This document shows positions 36,401 to 44,709 of a stretch of DNA of 64,000 nucleotides, piece by piece. The notes under the pieces are model-generated. The model worked only from the letters and a program-made list of their open reading frames with translations. It was not told the DNA's origin and did not search any database. Made by a program: the position numbers and the translations under genes. Within the stretch, counting starts at the first letter, position 1, and each line of letters opens with the position of its first letter. The stretch comes from an uncultured Clostridia bacterium (GTDB taxonomy: Bacteria > Bacillota > Clostridia > Oscillospirales > Acutalibacteraceae), in assembly GCA_930990065.1 (NCBI GenBank), contig CAKNOA010000001.1, positions 62,001 through 126,000 of the forward strand, in the 5' to 3' direction.

Positions 36401-36986
36401 TCATCTCTTCCATCCACACTTCGGGGAAAGGATGGGACGAAACAAAGTCGTTAACCTGGAAAATGACCTTTTCCATCAAGGAATCACTGCGGTCGGTACT
36501 GAAAAGATCGGCAAAGCGCAGAAAGTCTTCGCTGCTTTCCGCATAGTTTTCTTCCAGAAGTTGATCCATGGCATCGGCTCGCAAGAGCGCCAGTTCGTTT
36601 TCGTCGCCAATACGGAAATCATTTAAGCCCGGCAGCTTATAGGAAAACTCCCGCACCAATTCGGCACAAAAGCTATGTACCGTGCTGATTTTGGCCTGCT
36701 GCAGCAAAAGCAGCTGTTTTTTTAGCCGGGTATTCCCCGGGTCCTGCAGCAAAAGATCGGAAAGGGCTTTGTGCACCCGGGTGCGCATTTCCCCGGCTGC
36801 CTTCCGGGAAAACGTGACCATCAAAATGCGGTCAATACTACCCGGATGATCGGGGGCGGTAATCCGGTCGATCATACGCTGCACCAGTACCGCGGTTTTG
36901 CCGCTGCCCGCGGCTGCGGACACTAACAGCGTACCGTCGCGGCTGTCAATCGCCAGTTTCTGGGCCGGCGTCCATTGGGTTGCCAT
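33399..36986 (-). CDS. addA: ATP-dependent helicase/nuclease subunit A
   Basis: 1195 residues. UvrD-like SF1A helicase with Walker A AAAGSGKT (24-31), Walker B DEYQDTNE near 410, VGDVKQSIYSFRQA, MSIHKSKGLEFPVV and ILYVALTRAKEKL, then a C-terminal RecB-type nuclease domain with AIDCLFE...LVLIDYKTDRG. With AddB it resects double-strand breaks and responds to Chi. It overlaps addB by 41 bases; GGAGG is eight to nine bases before the ATG. Contains the infC promoter at its 3' end. Confidence 0.97.
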   Translation of the reverse strand: MATQWTPAQKLAIDSRDGTLLVSAAAGSGKTAVLVQRMIDRITAPDHPGSIDRILMVTFSRKAAGEMRTRVHKALSDLLLQDPGNTRLKKQLLLLQQAKISTVHSFCAELVREFSYKLPGLNDFRIGDENELALLRADAMDQLLEENYAESSEDFLRFADLFSTDRSDSLMEKVIFQVNDFVSSHPFPEVWMEEMSDMYNPDIPAGETVWGQKAMQQAVDMAAFYRDSIPLWISLLQEEPDIWNAYAEPLLSLQDQLKRIPQQVGNAPWQEFWEQAGQCLLGRPKAFRGKLAEKYPTDHPLRVMMKDLFDEMKADFQRIAASNLEKENGDAFCVPEEQIKREISGSAQIVREIFRLVTRYRVLFANCKQEQKLADYDDLEHWALQILCEKGTDGSFRRTQAAKMVSSRFDEVMVDEYQDTNETQDTIFRAVSREEKNLFFVGDVKQSIYSFRQAMPQIFIRYRKTFQPVQKAPAVYPGCVVLDRNFRSRQTVTDFSNFVFSQIMSESVGDVAYEGQEKLVCGSTLYAPAQGYEPECWLIDRSLDPENKEADAVLEGRLIAHRIRQMIEEGFQVTDKAGPRKAREEDFCILLRTVQSMAPLYAQELNRAGLHACASDESSFFKTPEISLALSLLRVIDNPTREIPLLSVMMSALYGFSSDEVARIRLLQPFGSLYTAVVKSAETDERAQKLLQNLQTYRAAAAVMRADQFLLYLFRCTRLLPLMQALPEGETRRDHLYQLLDFAGHYEQGTRTGLSGFLRYVEKLEKGSGPLLETGGGGSEKGVALMSIHKSKGLEFPVVILAGCGHRFHSEAQSVVLDPQMGVGLAPEKGTSFVRNMVLLKKTQDQYSEEMRILYVALTRAKEKLLLVMTADQAENSLRKAYSHGGTGQKIPPYALRKARSVEEWLLSCLLRHPDAAVWRDKFHLEGGYVCTEDATPVSFHLVAPLSQKEEAKDDTLTPVFAPREQQVADMVEKIRFVYDSEELTGLEAKVTASEIAQRENEEAQALLVKPRFLSSGKASGADRGNAMHQFMQFADYHAAALHPMEEGERLQKEGFLDEKSFALLDWEAIRSFFTSDLGQRALKADNLWREYRFAARIEAGYTHPELQSEEARHSPILLQGAIDCLFEEPDGLVLIDYKTDRGVTPDQLWQRYHSQVTLYRMALEKIFQKKVKETYLYSFFLGRPVCEEKVEKKP

Positions 36987-39900
36987 GGGACGAACCTCCT
37001 TCCATTTCTTCGGCCATCAGTTGTAAGACATCTTCTTTGGACATTTTGGGTTTTTCCGGTTCCAAGCGGCCAAACTCCTTTTCACACACGGCATAATAAG
37101 GACAATACGTGCAACCGTTTTCGCGGATGAGCAGCGGATCCGGCTGAATATTCCCCTCCCCCAATTCCTGGGCCATTTTTTCCACCCGGCTTTTTGTATA
37201 CGCCAGGGCCATGCGCAGCCCGCTTTCACTGATAATCCGGCTGGTTTTGGCAAATGACCCGTTTTTCAATTTGGAAACAGGAATAAAGGTACCCTTTCTG
37301 TTTTCTTCGTACGTGTGGTCCATGTGAGTAAGGACATGGTCGTTTTCCACCAGAATACCATTCATACGGTTGGAGGCCTCTTCTTTTTTCGGGGTGCGAA
37401 TGGGCATATATAAAATACCGGCCGGGGTAAATAAGTCCTTTTCCACAATGGCGCACAAATATAGCATCATCTGCAAGTTCATACCCGACAGCATTTGCGA
37501 TAGCTCAAATTCTTTCTGCCCCGTTTTGTAGTCGATAATACGCACATAAGTTTTCCCATCCAGCGCACAAAGATCGATGCGGTCAATTTTGCCCCCCACT
37601 TCCATTTCACCGCCATCCGGCAGCGAAATTTTGAGGGTATCCACCTTACCCTCTCCCAATTCTTCCTCAAACCAGGTGGGAACAAAATCAGTCGCTTTCA
37701 GTTCTTCGACAGCATACCGGGCCACTTCTCCGATAACTACACGGTAATGCTTAAATAGCGCCCGGAAACGGGCGGTCTGTTCTTCCAAACCTCCCAGTGT
37801 TTCTTCGGCGTACGTATCCATCCACGTATCCACCAGCTCTTGCAGGCTATCTTCTAAGCCCGGATCTTTCGCCAGCTGCGGCAGTACGTGCTCGAGAACA
37901 TAATGCGCCAAATTGCCGTATTGCAAAGCGTTGAGCTGCGCAGGCAGTGGCTCCCGAATATGCAGCCCATAGCGGCAAAAATAGCGGAACGGACACTTAT
38001 AGTAGGTTTCAATCTGCGTGGCCGAAATTTTCTGGCCCCAGAAGAGCTGCCGCGCCGTCTCTTTATTTTCTATACGGCTGCCTACCCCGCGATGCGAAAG
38101 CACAATGGCCTGCACATCTTCCTGGCATTCCGGCAACAAGGCAGCCGCTTCGCATAAATCGGCAGCCAACTGGGAACGTTCCTCCCGGCGCAGGGCAAAT
38201 TGCGACAAAAATGTCTCTTTGGACGAGAGCGTTATCGCTTCGGGCAATTCCCGCACGTTTTCGATCCGCACTTTTGGGAAAATGGTTTGCAGCTGGGTCA
38301 TAATCTCCGACGGGCTATTTTCCTCCTGGCCGCTCCACAGCGGGTAGCTGACCACCACATCTTCTGACGCGGCACACAGAGCCATGTACGTTGACAGCCT
38401 TTCTTCGAGCATGGCTTCTTCCGATGTGTTGCGCAGTTCCAGCCCGCACCGGATCAGTTCCCGGCGTTCGCTTTCGCTGAGCATGCCGCCGTTTTCACTA
38501 ATCGCCCGGGGGAATTTTCCCAAAACGGCCCCCAGAATCAGCACCCCTTTGGGGGTACCGGGACGCATGCGCCCCGCTACGGAAACGGTCACTTCATCCA
38601 AATGCTGCGGAATGCTGGAAAGATCCTGTCCGCGGAAAATCTGGCGCAAAAAGTAGCTGTAGCGGGCCGGGGGAATTTCTCTTTCGCCCAAGGCGGCGTC
38701 GGTTTGATCGAGCACTTCCATCAGGGTATTCCACAACCGGGCTTGCAGGCGGCTGTCTTCCAGCCGTCCGCCTTCCCGCAAGGAAGACGCCAATTTCGGG
38801 AGCGTAACTTCTACCTGATAATCCTGCAAAAGCTCATAAACCGCCCGGCAGAGCGCATGGCCGGACGGATGTTTTAGTTTTTCGGAAAACGCAAGCAGCG
38901 GCTCCATAATCTGTTTGCGGCAGGCTTCCAGTTTCGTCAGTTCCATTTTTTGGTTATCGGAAAAATCCCGCACAAACCCCGCCGGATTGTGCACCCAGGG
39001 CTTTTTCCAGTTTTTGCCCCGGATGTCCCACAAAAAGACATAGTTTTCCACACGGGCCACGTCTTCCTCTTCCAAAGGCAGCAAACCACTTTTTACCACC
39101 GCCAGTACGTCATCGGTACGGAACCCGTACTGCACACAGTCAAACGCCGACAAGACAAGCCGCATAAGCGGTTCGCTTTCCACCGGCGCCGGCCGGTCCA
39201 GAAAAACGGGAATTTCGTACTGATCAAACGCCGCTTGCAAGGCGTTTTGGTATTCGTTTTCATCCCGCACCACAACGGTAATATCGCGGTAATGCCAGCC
39301 CCGCTTCTGTACGTAATCGCGAATCAAAGCACCGGCCGCCATGCATTCTTCGTAGCGGCCGGCTGCGCGGAACAGCCGGATATGCTCGGGTTCATGATCA
39401 AACGGTTCCGGACCGGTGCGGAAAAACCCTTTTTCCAGGCAGCCCATTTCCTCGTTGTGGAAACGGGGCCGATCCGTTAAATACTTTGGTGGCGCCACCG
39501 GTATGCCGTTTTGCGCGGCCATGCGCCGCAGCACACCGGCGGTACGGCAAGCCGGTGCAAACAAGGTGTCGTCACCGGGCGCTAGCCCCAACCGGTCCGT
39601 ACAAAGGGTCACGATCATATCCTGGCAGCGCCGCAGCAACAGTTCCAATATTTTATTTTCCGGCTGGGTAAACCCGTGGAACGAATCCACAAGGATAACC
39701 GCATCACGAAAAATCTCGGGATGTGCCGCTAGTTGTTCCGCTAAGCGTTCCAAATCATCCTGGGGATCCAAATAACTTTGCCGCACGTATGTATTGAACG
39801 CTTCCAGCACCAGGGCGATTTCTTTTCCCTTTTCCTGCAGGGAAGAAAGCGTACTGGACCGGGCCGCCGCCGAAAGATCGTTCGGGTGCACATCACAGCT

Positions 39901-40281
39901 TTTCATTTCCCGGGAAACATCCAGCAGCTGCTGGACCAGCTCACCGCCGGAAGATTTCCCCTGCAAAAGCATGAGCTGGTCTTTGACATCGTCCAAGGCG
40001 AGATTCATCAAAATATACCGTCCGGTATCGTCCAAACGCTGCCCTTGGGGTTTGCCCACTTGCCGGGCAATCCGGTCGGGCAACCGGGCAAAACTGGTAA
40101 TGGCCAGCTGGGCAAAAAAATGTTCGCCGTACGTTTCCAGCACCGCTTTTTCTGTTTCAAAGGAGTACTGTTCAGGCACGATCAGTAAAACTTCTTTGCC
40201 CGCTTTGGCGGCTTCTACCAGCATGGAGCGGGCCGTGTAAGTCTTCCCGCTACCGGCAGGCCCTAAAATGAATTGCAGCAT
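36946..40281 (-). CDS. addB: ATP-dependent helicase/nuclease subunit B
   Basis: 1111 residues. Walker A GPAGSGKT (7-14) and a helicase-like fold that scans for Chi; the C-terminal nuclease has IRIIDYKTGQKEF. The four cysteines of the AddB Fe-S cluster are recognisable: one in YYKCPFRYFC near 790 and three in the C-terminal CTYCPYYAVC. Full length. It follows spoIIR by 30 bases and precedes addA. Confidence 0.97.
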   Translation of the reverse strand: MLQFILGPAGSGKTYTARSMLVEAAKAGKEVLLIVPEQYSFETEKAVLETYGEHFFAQLAITSFARLPDRIARQVGKPQGQRLDDTGRYILMNLALDDVKDQLMLLQGKSSGGELVQQLLDVSREMKSCDVHPNDLSAAARSSTLSSLQEKGKEIALVLEAFNTYVRQSYLDPQDDLERLAEQLAAHPEIFRDAVILVDSFHGFTQPENKILELLLRRCQDMIVTLCTDRLGLAPGDDTLFAPACRTAGVLRRMAAQNGIPVAPPKYLTDRPRFHNEEMGCLEKGFFRTGPEPFDHEPEHIRLFRAAGRYEECMAAGALIRDYVQKRGWHYRDITVVVRDENEYQNALQAAFDQYEIPVFLDRPAPVESEPLMRLVLSAFDCVQYGFRTDDVLAVVKSGLLPLEEEDVARVENYVFLWDIRGKNWKKPWVHNPAGFVRDFSDNQKMELTKLEACRKQIMEPLLAFSEKLKHPSGHALCRAVYELLQDYQVEVTLPKLASSLREGGRLEDSRLQARLWNTLMEVLDQTDAALGEREIPPARYSYFLRQIFRGQDLSSIPQHLDEVTVSVAGRMRPGTPKGVLILGAVLGKFPRAISENGGMLSESERRELIRCGLELRNTSEEAMLEERLSTYMALCAASEDVVVSYPLWSGQEENSPSEIMTQLQTIFPKVRIENVRELPEAITLSSKETFLSQFALRREERSQLAADLCEAAALLPECQEDVQAIVLSHRGVGSRIENKETARQLFWGQKISATQIETYYKCPFRYFCRYGLHIREPLPAQLNALQYGNLAHYVLEHVLPQLAKDPGLEDSLQELVDTWMDTYAEETLGGLEEQTARFRALFKHYRVVIGEVARYAVEELKATDFVPTWFEEELGEGKVDTLKISLPDGGEMEVGGKIDRIDLCALDGKTYVRIIDYKTGQKEFELSQMLSGMNLQMMLYLCAIVEKDLFTPAGILYMPIRTPKKEEASNRMNGILVENDHVLTHMDHTYEENRKGTFIPVSKLKNGSFAKTSRIISESGLRMALAYTKSRVEKMAQELGEGNIQPDPLLIRENGCTYCPYYAVCEKEFGRLEPEKPKMSKEDVLQLMAEEMEGGSSHGNPMDAGPETGD

Positions 40282-40311
40282 GGCTTTTCTTCTCCTTTCT
40301 TACCCTTGGAA

Positions 40312-40956
40312 TCAGGAACCCCCAAACGATCCCTCCAGCCACTGGGCCGCTTCTTGCGCCCATTCCCACACACGGAACCGGTAATCGGTGGGAGATGTAC
40401 GAATCAGTTCGGTTTCGGCTTCGGTAAAGTTTTGTTCCGGCGTTTCACTCACGGCCGGAAGGCAAAGGGATGGAAACATGACACACCACCAATTGTGCCC
40501 CCGCCCTTCTCCCAAACGGATGGTCAGCGAACGATACGTACCGGCCGGCAGGGTAAATACTTGCCCCTCCGAATCCGTATAGGTACGGGTGGGAAAATAC
40601 TCGGTGCAAAATTCGGCCTGTACCGTCTGCTGACACCCCTGCTTTTTGACTTCATCCCGGGCCGCTTTTAGAATTTGTGGCATGGCCTCGCTTAATACTT
40701 GTTCGGCTTCCTGGGGACTATGAAGATCATGGAGCAGCGGCGCCGTTTCCTCTAAAATGCGGTCGCGCACTTGCAGTTTTAGCTGCTGGTCACTATCCTC
40801 ATCGGAATTTGCCAGAATGTGAAGCCGAAGCACCCGGCCCCCCAGTTCTTCACTTTCAGCGGCAAAAAAAGAAAATTGCCCGCAAATAATGAGAAGCACC
40901 GTCAGGATCAGAGCCCGCACGCCGCGTTTTTTATCCCATAAAGAAAGTTTTGTCAT
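40312..40956 (-). CDS. spoIIR: Stage II sporulation protein R
   Basis: About 214 residues from ATG 40956, which has GAGGGG eight bases upstream. An N-terminal signal/membrane segment (about 12-33) is followed by the family block RVLRLHILANSDEDSDQQLKLQVRDRIL and later SYRSLTI-like and GHNWWCVMFPSLC segments. SpoIIR is secreted from the forespore and triggers SpoIIGA to process pro-sigma-E, so its presence indicates an endospore former. Its Shine-Dalgarno is buried in a hairpin (40961-40994). It lies between ispE and addB. Confidence 0.93.
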   Translation of the reverse strand: MTKLSLWDKKRGVRALILTVLLIICGQFSFFAAESEELGGRVLRLHILANSDEDSDQQLKLQVRDRILEETAPLLHDLHSPQEAEQVLSEAMPQILKAARDEVKKQGCQQTVQAEFCTEYFPTRTYTDSEGQVFTLPAGTYRSLTIRLGEGRGHNWWCVMFPSLCLPAVSETPEQNFTEAETELIRTSPTDYRFRVWEWAQEAAQWLEGSFGGS

Positions 40957-40960
40957 AAAA

Positions 40961-40994
40961 ACATCCCCTCTGTCATTCGGTACAGAGAGGATGT
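40961..40994 (-). promoter_or_regulatory. Hairpin sequestering the spoIIR ribosome-binding site
   Basis: ACATCCCCTCTGT (40961-40973) and ACAGAGAGGATGT (40982-40994) pair over 13 positions with one G-U wobble and an 8-nt loop. On the minus-strand RNA the 3' arm contains the spoIIR GAGGGG Shine-Dalgarno, followed by TTTTT and the ATG. Confidence 0.72.
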
Positions 40995-41010
40995 TCCTAT
41001 AGGACACATT

Positions 41011-41883
41011 TTATACAGGCCCTAAAAAAGAATCTGCCACCGGCCGGCAAACAAAGCACCGTCCATAAGGGCGCAGGTTCTTCCGAGCCGCAAAAGCGGT
41101 ATCTAAGGTAGAGAAAACCCCAAATACGACCGAGCCGCTTCCCGTCATACAGGCCCCGGCTGCACCACTCTGCTTCATGGCAGCCACAATGCATGCAATC
41201 CGTTCATCCTGCAACACCGTTTCAAATCGGTTTCCTACGTAGGTGGCTACATCCAGTAAATCTCCCTTTCGCACGGCCTGCTCCACCGAGGGCGTAAACA
41301 AGGAGGGAGGAATGGGAGCTGCATCACTTTTTGCAAAAGCCTGCGGAGTAGAAATACCAAAGGGCGGTTTACACAAAACAAAGATACCTTCTGATAAAGT
41401 AGGCAGCGGTGTGAGAATTTCCCCTACCCCCTCTGCTTTTTGCGTGCCGCCTCGCACACAAAACGGCACATCAGCCCCCAAGGTTAGCCCAATCCGGCAC
41501 AGTTCTTCTTCCGTTAACGGATACGCAAACAGCCGGTTCATCAGACGCAGCACAGCGGCCGCATCACTGCTGCCGCCGCCCATACCGGCCTGGGAAGGAA
41601 TCTGTTTTTGCAAATGGAGGGTAATCCCCCGTTCTGTTTCCCCGATTGCATGCAGAAAGGCATGGGCCGCCTTTACGCACAGATTATCATCGCCGGCCGG
41701 CAGGGGATTCCCTTCCAGCGTGAGGGTTACACGGCCGTCCTGTGTCAGGGAAGCAAATAGCGTATCGTGTAAGGACACCGACTGCATTACCATTTGCAAA
41801 AGATGGTACCCGTTTTCCTGCTTTCCCACAATATCCAGCGATAAATTCAGTTTTCCAAAGGCGTATTCAAAGGTATCCCACAT
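41011..41883 (-). CDS. ispE: 4-diphosphocytidyl-2-C-methyl-D-erythritol kinase
   Basis: 290 residues from ATG 41883 with GGAGG six bases upstream; an in-frame ATG at 41898 overlaps that site. GHMP kinase of the MEP isoprenoid pathway. N-terminal YAFGKLNLSLDIVGKQENGYH (active-site Lys-Leu-Asn), glycine-rich MGGGSSDAA near 100, ADVPFCVRGG and MTGSGSVVFG. Lies between the DUF362 gene and spoIIR. Confidence 0.95.
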   Translation of the reverse strand: MWDTFEYAFGKLNLSLDIVGKQENGYHLLQMVMQSVSLHDTLFASLTQDGRVTLTLEGNPLPAGDDNLCVKAAHAFLHAIGETERGITLHLQKQIPSQAGMGGGSSDAAAVLRLMNRLFAYPLTEEELCRIGLTLGADVPFCVRGGTQKAEGVGEILTPLPTLSEGIFVLCKPPFGISTPQAFAKSDAAPIPPSLFTPSVEQAVRKGDLLDVATYVGNRFETVLQDERIACIVAAMKQSGAAGACMTGSGSVVFGVFSTLDTAFAARKNLRPYGRCFVCRPVADSFLGPV

Positions 41884-41904
41884 AGAGAGCCTCCCCATGA
41901 CTTA

Positions 41905-43041
41905 TTAAAACCGAAAGAGCGAAAATCGGCGGATATCGATCACGTGCTGCGGACACATTTCATGACAGCAAAAACAGTGAATGCAGTTTTTATATTGAAT
42001 CTGTGCTTTGCCATCGCGCAAGCGAATGGTGTGCTGCGGGCAGCTTTCAGCGCACTTACCGCATCCCACGCACTTCTTCGTTTGAATTTTCGGGTAAGGG
42101 GTTGTGATCTTTTTGGCCAGCGGCTGCAAAAAGCGCGGCAAGGTATCGAGAAAATCACTGGATTTTGATTCCGGCATTTGAAAATCGTCCACTTTAAGGG
42201 AAGCAAACGAATCTCCCAAAAGCGGGATGTCTGAAAGCCCCTGGGGGCACAGCCCGCGGCGCACCGCTTCCTGTAGAAGGGGCACTTCCTCCTGTTTCAT
42301 GCCGGTAAGTTCACAACAGATGGTATCAATGGCGTAGGGATTTTCACTGGCTGCAAGTACGTGCATAGCTTTGGGATTCCCGCCGGTGGGGCCATTCCCT
42401 TCCATAGCGATGATGCCATCCATCACACAGATGCCCGGTTTTACCCGTTCACACAAATCCACCAGCATAGCGGCAAACGCCTCTTTTTCGGGAAAGCGGC
42501 AATGCAGTTCCGGTTTCATCAGGCCCGGCACCACCCCAAACAGGTTTTTGCTGCATCCGCTGAACATCATCATGCAGTGGGATTTGAGTTTCGCGATGTC
42601 CACCACCAAGTCGGCCTGCAAAATGGGCGTCACAATGTCAAAAAGCCGGCACCGTTCCCCCTGGGGGCAGGAAACCTGCTCATACGAACAATCTTCATTC
42701 AGCTTGATTCCATACTGCTGCGCCATTTCGGTATAGCCGCAATGCTGGTAAATGCCCCGCAGCATAGCCGGTGTGTAGGGGCCGCCAGGGCTTTCCACCA
42801 CGGTTACCTGGGCCCCGTGATCGGCTAACCATGTGCAGACCGCTGCCGTTACCAGCGGGTGGGTACAAATGCCGCTTCCTTCTTTGGCACGCACCACTAG
42901 ATTGGGTTTGACCGCCACTTTCATGCCCGGTTTGACTTTTTCAGCAAAGCCTAAAGCATCAAACTGTTTATCGATGATCGCGCGCAGTGTTTCATATTCA
43001 TAAGCCTGACAAGAAGACAAATAAACGGTGTTATGATTCAT
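41905..43041 (-). CDS. DUF362 protein with two 4Fe-4S clusters
   Basis: 378 residues. The DUF362 domain (1-300) shows VKPNLVV, VVESPGGPYT, DIAKLKSHCMMMFSGCSKNLFGVVPG and GIIAMEGNGPTGG. Two ferredoxin motifs near the C-terminus (CVGCGKCAESCP and CIHCFCCHEMCP) suggest electron transfer. The natural reaction of DUF362 proteins is not established. The start overlaps the end of the aminotransferase gene by 11 bases, with no strong Shine-Dalgarno, so coupling is likely. Confidence 0.9.
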   Translation of the reverse strand: MNHNTVYLSSCQAYEYETLRAIIDKQFDALGFAEKVKPGMKVAVKPNLVVRAKEGSGICTHPLVTAAVCTWLADHGAQVTVVESPGGPYTPAMLRGIYQHCGYTEMAQQYGIKLNEDCSYEQVSCPQGERCRLFDIVTPILQADLVVDIAKLKSHCMMMFSGCSKNLFGVVPGLMKPELHCRFPEKEAFAAMLVDLCERVKPGICVMDGIIAMEGNGPTGGNPKAMHVLAASENPYAIDTICCELTGMKQEEVPLLQEAVRRGLCPQGLSDIPLLGDSFASLKVDDFQMPESKSSDFLDTLPRFLQPLAKKITTPYPKIQTKKCVGCGKCAESCPQHTIRLRDGKAQIQYKNCIHCFCCHEMCPQHVIDIRRFSLFRF

Positions 43042-44206
43042 ACTTTTTCACAAAGCGCTCAATCCGGCGCAAAGCCTCCGTAATATGTTTAATCGAATAC
43101 GAATACGAAATTCGAACAAACCCTTCCCCACAGGCGCCAAACGCCGTACCGGGCACCACCGCCACATGTTCTTCATACAGCAGTTTTTCGCAGAATTCGT
43201 CGGAAGAGAGTCCTGTTTTTTGGATACTAGGGAATACATAAAAGGCCCCTTCCGGATCAAAACAAGTCAGCCCCATACGGTTGAGTTCACTGACAATCAA
43301 CCGGCGGCGCATGTCGTATTGTTCCCGCATGTAGGCAATATCCCCATCCCCATGGCGCAAGGCTTCCACAGCTGCATACTGGGAAGGGGTGGGCGCGCTC
43401 ATAATGACATACTGGTGCAATTTGGTCATAGCCGCAATGAGTTCTTTGGGACCCATGGCATACCCCAGCCGCCAACCAGTCATGGCAAACGCTTTGGAAA
43501 AACCATTGACGACAACGGTACGTTCTCTCATACCCGGAATACTCACCATAGAACAATGGCCCGCATCCCCATAGGTCAGTTCCCCATAAATTTCATCGCT
43601 GAGGACCAGTAGGTCGTGGTCGATCACGACTTTGGCAATGGCCTCCAGATGTTCCCGGCGCATGACGCCCCCCGTGGGGTTATTGGGATAGGGTAAAATG
43701 AGCAGCTTGGTTTTTGGGGTAATATGGGCAAGCAATTCTTCGGGGGTCAGGCGAAAATGATCCTTTGCCTTTGTTTCCATGATAACCGGTACCCCTTCGG
43801 CCATTTCGGTCATAGGCACATAACACACATAGCTGGGTTCCGGAATTAGCACTTCGTCCCCTGGGTTTATGAGGGTGCGGATGCACAAATCAATGGCTTC
43901 CGATCCTCCCACGGTTACTAAACATTCCGTTCCTGGATCATACGACACGCCGTAATGCCGGTCGAACCACCGGCACAGTTCCTGCCGCAGTTCCGAAAAC
44001 CCCCGGTTGGGGGAATAGTGGGTACGGCCTTTATCCAGCTGGCGGATGCCTTCCTGCCGGATATGCCAAGGGGTGGAAAAATCCGGCTCCCCGATACTCA
44101 GGGAAATAACATCTTCCATTTCGCTGGCAATATCAAAAAATTTTCGGATGGCCGAAGGTTTAATGATTTGGATTTCCCGATTCATACGGGACTGGTAATC
44201 AATCAC
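43031..44206 (-). CDS. Class I/II PLP-dependent aminotransferase
   Basis: 391 residues from a GTG at 44206 overlapping the Lrp-gene stop (GTGA), with GAGAGGAA upstream. Fold-type I motifs: GGSEAIDLCIRTLINPGDEVLIPEPSYVCY, PYPNNPTGG, LSDEIYGELTYG, and the PLP lysine in GFSKAFAMTGWRLGY; FVRISYSYS carries the substrate-carboxylate Arg. The closest subgroup is AspC/PatA-like aromatic or aspartate aminotransferases; the substrate is uncertain. Coupling to an Lrp/AsnC regulator points to amino-acid control. Confidence 0.92.
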   Translation of the reverse strand: MIDYQSRMNREIQIIKPSAIRKFFDIASEMEDVISLSIGEPDFSTPWHIRQEGIRQLDKGRTHYSPNRGFSELRQELCRWFDRHYGVSYDPGTECLVTVGGSEAIDLCIRTLINPGDEVLIPEPSYVCYVPMTEMAEGVPVIMETKAKDHFRLTPEELLAHITPKTKLLILPYPNNPTGGVMRREHLEAIAKVVIDHDLLVLSDEIYGELTYGDAGHCSMVSIPGMRERTVVVNGFSKAFAMTGWRLGYAMGPKELIAAMTKLHQYVIMSAPTPSQYAAVEALRHGDGDIAYMREQYDMRRRLIVSELNRMGLTCFDPEGAFYVFPSIQKTGLSSDEFCEKLLYEEHVAVVPGTAFGACGEGFVRISYSYSIKHITEALRRIERFVKKYES

Positions 44207-44679
44207 ACCTGTTCCTCTCTCTCATCAATTTCTTCGCCTTGCAGGGAAACGCTGGCATCCTTGTAGCGATGCAAAATAAAATGTGTCGCCGTTGACAGTA
44301 CTCCATCGATAGGCGCCAATCTACGGGCGACAAAGACGGCAATGTCCTGCATGGTGCGGGCATTGACTGTGACAGCCAGGTCATATGAACCGCTCATCAG
44401 GTATAGGCTTTCGACTTCTTCAAAAGACATGATCTGTTCGGCAATCGCATCAAAGCCCGTATCTTTGCGAGGCGTCACCCGCAACTCGATGAGAGCCGAA
44501 GCCCGTTCGATCCCCGCTTTTTCGTAATTGATCAGGGGCTTATACCCACAAATGATGCCCTTTTTCTCATAGTCATCGATAGCAGCTGCCACTTCCTCTG
44601 TGCTGCGATTGAGCATCACGGCAATTTGCTCGTTGCTAAGCCGCGCGTTTTCCTGCAAAAGCTGTAGTACCTTTTCCAT
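44203..44679 (-). CDS. Lrp/AsnC-family transcriptional regulator
   Basis: 158 residues. An N-terminal helix-turn-helix (1-50, NARLSNEQIAVMLNRSTEEVAAAIDDYEKKGIICGY) is followed by a RAM/AsnC effector-binding domain (ELRVTPRKDTGFDAIAEQIMSFEEVESLYLMSGSYDLAVTV). Likely an amino-acid-responsive regulator of its own operon with the downstream aminotransferase. GGAG lies about eleven bases before the ATG. Confidence 0.92.
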   Translation of the reverse strand: MEKVLQLLQENARLSNEQIAVMLNRSTEEVAAAIDDYEKKGIICGYKPLINYEKAGIERASALIELRVTPRKDTGFDAIAEQIMSFEEVESLYLMSGSYDLAVTVNARTMQDIAVFVARRLAPIDGVLSTATHFILHRYKDASVSLQGEEIDEREEQV

Positions 44680-44709
44680 AAACGAAAACTCCTTTCTTCT
44701 TTTCCTTGT

